A stretch of DNA of 5,194 nucleotides, from NCBI GenBank assembly GCA_024278725.1, contig JAJRSQ010000310.1:1-5194 (forward strand), in the 5' to 3' direction. The notes beneath the pieces are model-generated. The model worked only from the letters and a program-made list of their open reading frames with translations, did not search any database and was not told the origin of the DNA. Source of the stretch: Chloroflexota bacterium (GTDB lineage: Bacteria; Chloroflexota; Anaerolineae; 4572-78). The translations under genes were made by a program, and so were the position numbers. Shown one piece after another: positions 1 to 5,194 of this stretch (positions are counted from its first letter, which is position 1; the number at the start of each line of letters is the position of its first letter).

Positions 1-581
1 GAAACGTGGTTCGGCAGCCCAAAATACGCCGAGTTGACAAGTTGGAGTATTTTGGTGGTCATCCCCAAATCCTGCGCGACGATTTCGCCCACGTCGCTGG
101 ATTTGACGGTGGGTGATTGCAACAGGTGCATCAATCGGAGGTACAGGGGGGGGACGCTGGGCAGGGTTCTAATTTGCGAGACCAATTGTCGCAATTGAAA
201 GGAGTTGAGGCGGTTGCGCAGGGTGATTGCCTGATTAATCGCGTCCACCACATGCTCAACTTCCATCGGTTTTGCTAAAAATTGATGGGCAAAATTTGCC
301 GCACGCAAGGCATCGGAGGCGGAGGCATAGCCGGAGAGGATGAAGCGAATGGTGTGCGGAAATTGGTCGGCGATTTTTGCCAACAGGGCGATGCCATCCA
401 TGCCGGGCATGCGCATATCGGCAACCACCACGTCTACCGTTCGCTGCCGCAAAATCGAAAGGGCTTCCGTGCCACTTTCCGCAAACGAGACCGTCCAGTC
501 ATCAACCAGAATATCGAGCTTGCGCCGCAATCCGCGCAATACTTTGGGTTCATCATCAACAAACAATACAGATAACGTCAT
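1..581 (-). CDS. REC-HDOD response regulator (C-terminus beyond left edge)
   Basis: Seen: starting at the ATG at 581-579, 193 codons read open to the window edge. Residues 1-120 form a receiver domain opening with MTLSVLFVDDEP. It has the acidic pocket D9/D10, the phosphoacceptor D55 in VVVADMRMPGMDG, the switch serine S83 in FILSGYA and the conserved lysine K104 in FLAKPME. A short helical linker (about 121-138) leads into an HDOD domain beginning LPSVPPLYLRL, with AQDLGMTTKILQLVNSAYFG at about 169-188 as its signature. Known of the family: HDOD domains are HD-GYP/HD-related folds that usually lack the catalytic HD residues and act in signalling; fused to REC they are non-DNA-binding outputs. 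Inferred: the upstream PAS kinase phosphorylates D55. No good Shine-Dalgarno precedes the ATG, but no upstream in-frame ATG exists and the start matches the usual receiver N-terminus. The missing C-terminus could carry a further domain, so the output may be incomplete as seen. Confidence 0.93.
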   Translation of the reverse strand, partial: MTLSVLFVDDEPKVLRGLRRKLDILVDDWTVSFAESGTEALSILRQRTVDVVVADMRMPGMDGIALLAKIADQFPHTIRFILSGYASASDALRAANFAHQFLAKPMEVEHVVDAINQAITLRNRLNSFQLRQLVSQIRTLPSVPPLYLRLMHLLQSPTVKSSDVGEIVAQDLGMTTKILQLVNSAYFGLPNHV

Positions 582-727
582 CGAGTGGTTCGCTTTTTGG
601 TAGTGGTTCAATTGTAAGTGATGGCGACTGTCATTGCGAGCCGAAGGCGAAGCAATCCCCGTCAATGGCGTGCGGAGATTGCTTCGAGCTACGCCCTCGC
701 AATGACATATCACCTACTTCTGTGCCA
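582..727. other. Intergenic gap between kinase and REC-HDOD genes
   Basis: This 146-bp gap is dominated by the palindromic repeat at 629-707. Outside the repeat I see no coding potential, no T-tract terminator on the minus strand and no convincing promoter. A TACAAT hexamer (611-616, minus strand) resembles a -10 box but has no matching -35 at a normal distance. The two genes may therefore share a transcript, or the regulator may use a promoter I cannot recognise. Confidence 0.6.
629..707. repeat. REP/MITE-like palindromic repeat of the TCATTGCGAG type
   Basis: Seen: perfect 12-bp inverted arms TGTCATTGCGAG (629-640) and CTCGCAATGACA (696-707). Inside them lies a second perfect 10-bp pair, CGAAGCAATC (648-657) and GATTGCTTCG (677-686), around a 19-nt loop. 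The two stems are separated by unpaired stretches of 7 and 9 nt. Known: near-identical TCATTGCGAG...GAAGCAATC palindromes occur as interspersed, non-coding repeats in many unrelated bacterial genomes. Inferred: it is a non-autonomous mobile palindrome inserted between the two signalling genes. In a common transcript it would form a stable hairpin that might protect or attenuate the message. It is not an intrinsic terminator, because no U-tract follows it on either strand. Confidence 0.85.
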
Positions 728-3700
728 TTACCGCTTTTTTTCAGTTTGTGGCAGAGGCAATCGAATTATAAATATTGTACCTTCATTTTCGGCAGTTTCA
801 AAGTGTAATGTACCCCGGTGTTTTTCCACAATGATATGATAGGTAATCGCCAAACCCTGCCCCGTGCCCACCCCGACATCTTTGGTGGTGTAAAACAGGT
901 CGAAGATGTGAGGCTGGTGTTCGGGGGGGATACCCGTGCCCGTATCAGCGATGCGGATTTCCGCCCAATCATCCACCCGGCGGGTGGTGACGGTGATGCG
1001 CCCTTTTTCGTCCGCCTCGCGGTCAATCACATCCCCGATGGCGTGCGCGGCATTGACGATGATGTTCAAAATCGCCTGATTAATTTCGCCGGGCAGACAC
1101 GGAACCAACGGCAAATCGGGGTCGAAATCCGTGACCATTTCGGCGACATATTTCCATTCATTGCGCGAAACGGTGATGGTGCTTTGAATGATGCGGTTGA
1201 GGTCGGTGGGGATTTTTTCGCGCACATTGGGGTGCGAAAAATCTTTCATCGCATTGACGATATTCGCCACCCGCTCAACACCCTCTTCCGCCTCTTCAAT
1301 GGCGTAGGGAATTTCATCCCGCAAAAACGCGAGCTTCATGGATTTTTCAATCTCGCGGACATCCCGCACCGTGTCGGCGACATCCGGCATCGTTTCCACC
1401 GCCTGCACCAACGATTGGTAGGCGTCGATAATCCGATTCAACCGCTGAAACGCCGTTTGCAAAAATCCGATGTTGTCGCCGATGAATTGGGTGGGGGTGT
1501 TGATTTCATGGGCAATGCCCGCCGCCAACTGCCCGATGGCTTCCATTTTCTGCGCCTGATTGCGCTGCGCTTCCAACTGCAATTCGCGCGAAACGTCATG
1601 CTTCACCCCCACAAAGCTGATGATATTCTTGCGCTCATCAAAAATGGGACTGATGGAGGCGTCCTCGGTGTACAGCGAGCCGTCTTTCCGTTTGTTGACC
1701 AATCGCCCGCGCCACACCTTCCCGGCGGTGATAGTTGCCCACAATTCGCGGTACAGTTCATCGCTCTGCCGCCCGCTTTTCAGGACGCGGGGCGTTTTGC
1801 CCATCACTTCGGCGGCAGTATAGCCGGTGATGCGCTCGAATGCCGGATTCACATATTGGATGCAACCGTCGGTATCGGTGACAACCACACTTTCATCGGC
1901 TTGCCGCACCACCGTTTCCAGCATGCGCTGCGCCTCCAGCGCCTCCCGATGTTCAGTGATGTCATCCGCCAGCAACAGCACGCCCACTTCCGCCGATATA
2001 TCGTTGCGGAACGGGCTGAGGGTGATGTTCAGCAATCCCTGTTCGCCGGAGGGGCGGACGTATTCCACCTCTTCCAGCTTCAGCGCCTGCTGGTTCGCTT
2101 TGCACACATTAATGGCGGATTCGATGCGCTGCCACCGCCACGCGATTTTGCATTCACAAAATGCTTTCCCCACCACCGCCGACGCGCTCAAGCCGAATGT
2201 CTTTTCCGCCGGTTCATTCCAGTGCGATATGGTTCCATCCGCCTGAATGCCCACCAATATCAACGGAATGGATGCCAGCAGTTGGTTGGTCTGATTGAGC
2301 AACTGCGCCAGCGTCTGCTCCATCCGCTTGCGTTCCGCCACCTCTTTTTGCAGCGATTCGGCGAATGTTTTTGCCTGCCGGTACGCCAGCTCCGTTTCAC
2401 GGATGTTGCGTTCCAGCGCGTCCTGCGTCTGTTTGAAGTCGGTTAAATCCTGCGTCACCACCACCACATGCGACACTTCATTGCGGTGATTGCGGTAGGG
2501 GGAATACGTGACCTTCACATAGCGTTGCCCGTATGCCGCCAAATTCACCCACCCGTGAAAATGGAACATCTGCCCGGCAAAAGCGCGGTCTAAATTCGGT
2601 TTGATGCCGGCGCGGTACGCGCCATCACCCCACACCTCCGCCACCGTTTTGCCCACCAAATCCTCGCGCGATTTTCGGTGCGCGCGACAGTAAGCATCGC
2701 TCACCGCGGTGAAGCGGTGTTCGGCATCAACAAAGGTCATCATCTGGTTTGAGGTATTGACGATGAATTCATATTGCCGCCGCATCTTTTCCAGCTCTTT
2801 GCGGCGGGAAATATCGCGCAGAATACCGATGAAGAAAACTTCGTCGCCGGAAGTCCATTTTGCCAGCGAGAGTTCCACCGGAAATTCCGTGCCGTCTTTG
2901 TGTCGCGCCACCACTTCAACCACTTTGCCGATAATTCTACCGGGGTCACCCGTGGCAACCGCCGTAAAACGTTCATGGTGCTGCGCCTTGAGGTGTTCCG
3001 GGATGATGATGGATAGTGGCTGCGCCGAAATTTCTTCCGCCGTATAACCGAACATTTTCTCGGCGGCATTGTTCCAGAAGACGACAGTATTTTCCGCCCC
3101 CGCCATGATGATGGCATCGGAGGCGGTTTGGCTGATTGCCCGAAAACGCGATTCCTCCTGCGCAAGGCGCATCGCATCTTCCCTTTGGCGGGTGACGTTT
3201 TCCAGCACCCCTTCAAAATAGACGATGTTCCCCTCGCCATCTTTCACCGCGCGGACACTCTCCCGCAAACACACCGGCGTACCGTCTTTGCGCCGCCACT
3301 CCGATTCCAACCCCACAATTTCGCCATCACGCTTCATTCGCGCCCGAAATTCCGCGCGGGAGTACCCCATAATGTTCGCAGTTTCCAGATTCACCGTCGC
3401 CAATTCCGCCAGCGACTCATACCCCAGCATATCCAGCAACGCCGAATTCGCCATCAAAATTTTGCCGTCAACAGAGGTGCGATAGACGCCCACCGGCAAA
3501 TTATTGAACAGCGCCTCGAATGCCGTTTCGCTGGTTCTCAATTTCTCCTGAAGTTTCACCCGCGCGGAAATATCTCGGAAGCGCACCACCAGCGCACCGG
3601 CATCGCCATTGTGCCGCATCGGGGCGGCGGAAACATCCACGGTGATGGCAGTGCCGTCGCTGCGCCAGAAAACATCAATCCCTTCCCACGGTTCGCCATG

Positions 3701-3943
3701 TTGGCAGGCGCGGTGAATGGGACATGCATTCAATGGAAAGGCTGCGCCATCCCCATAAGAATGATGCCACAGCCGGTGCGCTTGCCGCCCCAAAAATGCT
3801 TCCACCCGATAACCGAGCATTTCAGTTGCCGCCCGGTTGGCAAATGTGACATTGTTTGAGCGGTCAATGACTATCAGTCCTTCTTTGACCGTATTTAAAA
3901 TCGTCTGATAATATTCGGTTGCGGAGAGTTGTTTGGTTTGCAC
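728..3943 (-). CDS. Soluble multi-PAS sensor histidine kinase (six PAS domains)
   Basis: This 1071-residue kinase has no transmembrane segment or signal peptide, so it should sense a cytoplasmic cue. Order seen: PAS1 about 8-130 (with CPIHRAC at 74-80), PAS2 about 138-255, PAS3 about 262-385, PAS4 about 388-505, a helical coiled-coil-like linker about 505-552, PAS5 about 553-668, PAS6 about 675-790, then the transmitter. The H-box GQLAAGIAHEINTP places the phosphoacceptor at H812, followed by TQFIGDN and, after a long helical stretch, NAMKDFSHP near 897-905. The ATPase domain is complete: N-box around N955-N964 (NQAILNIIVNAAHAI), D1000 in IADTGTGIP, F-box FDLFYTTKD and the G-box GTGQGLAI at 1026-1033. 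The start is GTG at 3943-3941: it follows a GGGGGA Shine-Dalgarno by 6 nt, an in-frame TGA lies just upstream, and the first internal ATG would delete most of PAS1. The likely partner is the REC-HDOD regulator downstream. The ligand is unknown; PAS3 and PAS6 resemble redox/oxygen-sensing types. Confidence 0.96.
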   Translation of the reverse strand: MQTKQLSATEYYQTILNTVKEGLIVIDRSNNVTFANRAATEMLGYRVEAFLGRQAHRLWHHSYGDGAAFPLNACPIHRACQHGEPWEGIDVFWRSDGTAITVDVSAAPMRHNGDAGALVVRFRDISARVKLQEKLRTSETAFEALFNNLPVGVYRTSVDGKILMANSALLDMLGYESLAELATVNLETANIMGYSRAEFRARMKRDGEIVGLESEWRRKDGTPVCLRESVRAVKDGEGNIVYFEGVLENVTRQREDAMRLAQEESRFRAISQTASDAIIMAGAENTVVFWNNAAEKMFGYTAEEISAQPLSIIIPEHLKAQHHERFTAVATGDPGRIIGKVVEVVARHKDGTEFPVELSLAKWTSGDEVFFIGILRDISRRKELEKMRRQYEFIVNTSNQMMTFVDAEHRFTAVSDAYCRAHRKSREDLVGKTVAEVWGDGAYRAGIKPNLDRAFAGQMFHFHGWVNLAAYGQRYVKVTYSPYRNHRNEVSHVVVVTQDLTDFKQTQDALERNIRETELAYRQAKTFAESLQKEVAERKRMEQTLAQLLNQTNQLLASIPLILVGIQADGTISHWNEPAEKTFGLSASAVVGKAFCECKIAWRWQRIESAINVCKANQQALKLEEVEYVRPSGEQGLLNITLSPFRNDISAEVGVLLLADDITEHREALEAQRMLETVVRQADESVVVTDTDGCIQYVNPAFERITGYTAAEVMGKTPRVLKSGRQSDELYRELWATITAGKVWRGRLVNKRKDGSLYTEDASISPIFDERKNIISFVGVKHDVSRELQLEAQRNQAQKMEAIGQLAAGIAHEINTPTQFIGDNIGFLQTAFQRLNRIIDAYQSLVQAVETMPDVADTVRDVREIEKSMKLAFLRDEIPYAIEEAEEGVERVANIVNAMKDFSHPNVREKIPTDLNRIIQSTITVSRNEWKYVAEMVTDFDPDLPLVPCLPGEINQAILNIIVNAAHAIGDVIDREADEKGRITVTTRRVDDWAEIRIADTGTGIPPEHQPHIFDLFYTTKDVGVGTGQGLAITYHIIVEKHRGTLHFETAENEGTIFIIRLPLPQTEKKR

Positions 3944-3949
3944 GTGCAG

Positions 3950-3955
3950 TCCCCC
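3950..3955 (-). promoter_or_regulatory. Shine-Dalgarno of the PAS kinase, supports a GTG start
   Basis: The minus strand reads GGGGGA, then six bases (CTGCAC), then the GTG start codon. An in-frame TGA lies five codons before the GTG, so translation cannot begin further upstream except at a CTG two codons before it. This makes GTG the best start despite the absence of an ATG. Confidence 0.65.
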
Positions 3956-3961
3956 ACATCA

Positions 3962-3986
3962 CCAATAATTCTATGGATATTATCGG
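3962..3986. repeat. Small inverted repeat between lipoprotein and kinase genes
   Basis: CCAATAAT (3962-3969) and ATTATCGG (3979-3986) form an 8-bp inverted repeat around a 9-base spacer, perfect except for one position that would be a G-U pair in the minus-strand RNA. It lies about 19-43 nt upstream of the kinase start in the 73-bp gap 3944-4016. No T-tract follows it on the minus strand, so it is a poor terminator. It could be an operator-like site for a dimeric regulator, a weak RNA hairpin, or chance in AT-rich sequence. I see no convincing -35/-10 pair in this gap. Confidence 0.3.
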
Positions 3987-4016
3987 CAATCAGGGAAAAA
4001 TCTTGAGTCCGAAAGG

Positions 4017-5018
4017 CTAAATTGTCCACTCATCATGAACAATGCCCACCAACACCCATTCACCGTCCAACGGCTCCAGCACCAAACGCAAACTGCGCCA
4101 GTCCATCCCCTCAAGTTTCGGGTCGAAGCCGGTGAAATGGTATTCCACCACCACCGCGCCGGGATACACCTCGGTGATGTTGTTGATGGTGTTACCGCGC
4201 CCCACCGTTTGGTTAAAGCCGATGACATCCGGCTGGGCAAAGTTGGCATCGTACACAAACCGCTGCCAATATTCGGCGAAGGTCATATTGATGGGTTCGC
4301 CGGAGCCGTCAAACGCGCCCCAAATATACGCGGTGGGATTTTCCGGCGCCGTGGGGAGTTCCGCCGCGCTGAAAACCGCGTCGTTGGCAACATCCACATA
4401 GGTGTAGGGCGAAAAGCGCACCCCTTTTTTCGGATGCACCAGCGTCGCCAGCGTCGCCATATCTTTATTTTTTATGGCGAAAATAATTTCCGCGGCGCGG
4501 GCGGCAACCCGTTCATCCACGTAGCCCGCCTGCCGGCTCAAATAATTGCGATTCACCCAGCCTGCCGCACCGAGATATTTCACCGGAACCCACGGCAAAC
4601 CGTCCACCGTCACCGCCGCGTCAGCAAGCTGCACCCCTTCGGCATAATAGGGGAGCGTGCCCACCACCGAAAATTCCACGCCGGGACCGGCGCGCATATT
4701 CAGCACATCATCGCGGGCAACATTCACCACCGCGTACGGTTCCGCCGAAAATACGTATGCCTCAGCGGGGGTTGCCACCGCCGATTGTTCCGGCGGCTCG
4801 GTGGTGATGACCGGCGTGTTGGTGGCGGGCGGCGTGGGGGTGAAGACCGGCGTCGGGGTATCGGTGGGGATGGGGGTCGCGGTGGGAGGGGGAAGCGGGG
4901 TGGCGGTTTCTGTGGGGGCAATCGTCGCCGGGCGCGCTTCGGGGGTGGAAGTGACAATACCACATGCCGCCAACAGCACCGATAATCCCAGCGCCAAAAC
5001 TACTTTTTTATAGCTCAT
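4017..5018 (-). CDS. Secreted SH3-domain lipoprotein with Pro/Thr linker
   Basis: This 333-residue protein starts with MSYKK and a hydrophobic stretch ending in the lipobox LLAAC (Cys19), so it should be exported, lipidated and held at the outer face of a membrane. Residues about 25-85 are a Pro/Thr/Ala-rich linker (TPTPVFTPTPPATNTP) that projects the rest from the surface. Residues about 95-163 are a bacterial SH3 domain, recognised from VLNMRAGPGVEFSVVGTLP and GWVNRNYL; such domains commonly bind cell-wall or other extracellular ligands. Residues about 170-333 form a separate C-terminal domain with HPKKGVRFSPY (195-205), IWGAFDGSGEPI (232-243), GRGNTINN and an ending GMDWRSLRLVLE...VGIVHDEWTI. 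It looks like a conserved extracellular module, but I cannot name its family or assign activity. ATG at 5018 is chosen because AGAGGA lies 4 nt before it and the signal peptide then has normal length; a TTG eight codons upstream is only a frame extension. It is translationally coupled to the gene before it. Confidence 0.93.
   Translation of the reverse strand: MSYKKVVLALGLSVLLAACGIVTSTPEARPATIAPTETATPLPPPTATPIPTDTPTPVFTPTPPATNTPVITTEPPEQSAVATPAEAYVFSAEPYAVVNVARDDVLNMRAGPGVEFSVVGTLPYYAEGVQLADAAVTVDGLPWVPVKYLGAAGWVNRNYLSRQAGYVDERVAARAAEIIFAIKNKDMATLATLVHPKKGVRFSPYTYVDVANDAVFSAAELPTAPENPTAYIWGAFDGSGEPINMTFAEYWQRFVYDANFAQPDVIGFNQTVGRGNTINNITEVYPGAVVVEYHFTGFDPKLEGMDWRSLRLVLEPLDGEWVLVGIVHDEWTI
4764..4946 (-). 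repeat. Low-complexity Pro/Thr linker DNA with a G-quadruplex motif
   Basis: This stretch encodes the Pro/Thr-rich linker of the lipoprotein. Repeated Pro and Thr codons make the plus (template) strand very G-rich. G-tracts at 4855-4858, 4866-4869, 4872-4876, 4884-4886, 4888-4892 and 4897-4900 are separated by loops of 7, 2, 7, 1 and 4 bases, which satisfies the usual intramolecular quadruplex pattern. The simplest explanation is codon content rather than a selected element. Confidence 0.6.
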
Positions 5019-5022
5019 AGTT

Positions 5023-5028
5023 TCCTCT
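5023..5028 (-). promoter_or_regulatory. Shine-Dalgarno of the lipoprotein, overlapping the upstream stop
   Basis: AGAGGA on the minus strand lies 4 nt before the ATG at 5018. It overlaps the TAG stop (5029-5027) of the preceding gene, so ribosomes finishing that gene release on top of this site. This fixes the lipoprotein start and suggests translational coupling. Confidence 0.75.
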
Positions 5029-5194
5029 AATGCGCCGTGCAACCTTCCAAATTACGGCAAAAATCCTGACAGATGTCGGCGGTGGTGCCGACATACATAA
5101 TGTAAAATTCGTTGTCGTCTTTCGGCAGGGTGTATTTGGCGGAACAAGGCTCGATTTTCACCCCTTGCGATTGGAAACGCCCGCCGGATGCCTC
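5027..5194 (-). CDS. Unidentified cysteine-bearing protein, C-terminal 55 residues
   Basis: The minus strand is open from the window edge to a TAG at 5029-5027, giving the last 55 residues of a protein whose start lies beyond 5194. I do not recognise the family. What can be seen is a mixed-polarity, strand-like tail with five cysteines: C17 (visible numbering) in KIEPCSAKYTLP, then ICQDFCRNLEGC with C42, C46 and C52... read from positions 41-52, so four cysteines in total at 17, 42, 46 and 52. The even number and spacing fit disulfide bonds in an exported protein or a small metal site; neither can be decided here. The stretch NEFYIMYVGTTADIC separates the first cysteine from the rest. The reading frame is supported by the tight 8-nt junction with the lipoprotein and by the stop lying in that gene's Shine-Dalgarno. 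The association with an exported lipoprotein makes a cell-surface role plausible, as inference only. Confidence 0.7.
   Translation of the reverse strand, partial: EASGGRFQSQGVKIEPCSAKYTLPKDDNEFYIMYVGTTADICQDFCRNLEGCTAH

Noticed and set aside
597..650. A promoter for the REC-HDOD gene using TACAAT (611-616, minus strand).
   Set aside because: The nearest -35-like hexamer, ATGACA, is only 12 bases away, and no acceptable -35 lies at 16-18 bases.
629..707. The palindrome read as an intrinsic terminator for the kinase gene.
   Set aside because: No T-tract follows the hairpin on the minus strand, and the same sequence type is known as an interspersed repeat.
282..808. Several overlapping plus-strand frames of about 90-140 codons.
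   Set aside because: They are antisense to the REC-HDOD gene and run through the palindromic repeat. None shows a domain, and they contradict the clear receiver reading on the minus strand.
818..2446. A 542-codon open frame on the plus strand, antisense to the kinase.
   Set aside because: The opposite strand encodes PAS and kinase motifs continuously. The antisense product is rich in Arg, His, Phe and Gly with no recognisable domain, as expected for a mirror frame of a GC-biased gene.
3128..3859. A 243-codon plus-strand frame antisense to PAS1-PAS2 of the kinase.
   Set aside because: It is a His/Arg/Pro-rich shadow of the kinase reading frame and has no recognisable domain.
4035..4985. A 316-codon plus-strand frame antisense to the lipoprotein.
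   Set aside because: Its end is a Gly/Arg-rich run created by the complement of the Pro/Thr linker, and it has no domain. The lipoprotein on the other strand has a lipobox, a ribosome site and an SH3 domain.
5019..5042. A TTG start eight codons upstream of the lipoprotein ATG.
   Set aside because: It would place the ribosome binding site inside the coding sequence and add polar residues before a normal signal peptide. The ATG at 5018 has a good Shine-Dalgarno.

Overview
The window carries four protein genes, all reading leftward on the minus strand, two of them cut by the window edges. In transcription order (right to left) they are: the C-terminal end of an unidentified cysteine-bearing protein (5027-5194), a secreted SH3-domain lipoprotein (4017-5018), a large soluble histidine kinase with six PAS domains (728-3943), and a REC-HDOD response regulator that runs off the left edge (1-581).

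The organism is probably a bacterium of the Chloroflexota (Anaerolineae-like) or a similar environmental lineage. The grounds are the long Pro/Thr linker after the lipobox, its pairing with a bacterial SH3 domain, and the TCATTGCGAG-type palindromic repeat. This is inference from style, not proof: the kinase and the HDOD regulator are of types spread over many phyla.

The right part (4017-5194) looks like a tightly coupled unit. The stop codon of the cysteine protein lies inside the Shine-Dalgarno region of the lipoprotein, with 8 nt between the two reading frames. A 73-bp gap holding a small AT-rich inverted repeat separates it from the kinase. The left part (1-3943) looks like a signalling pair. 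The kinase has PAS domains resembling known oxygen/redox sensors, a canonical H-box and a complete ATPase domain. The regulator has an intact receiver (D9/D10, D55, S83, K104) fused to an HDOD output domain rather than a DNA-binding one. A 79-bp palindromic repeat (629-707) sits in the 146-bp gap between them and would fold as a hairpin in any common transcript.

There are no RNA genes, CRISPR arrays, transposases or phage genes in the window. Most of it is ordinary chromosomal content. The points most worth a second look are the PAS array and its possible cofactors, the HDOD output, the conserved-looking C-terminal domain of the lipoprotein, and the interspersed palindrome. I do not see a clearly new multi-gene system.
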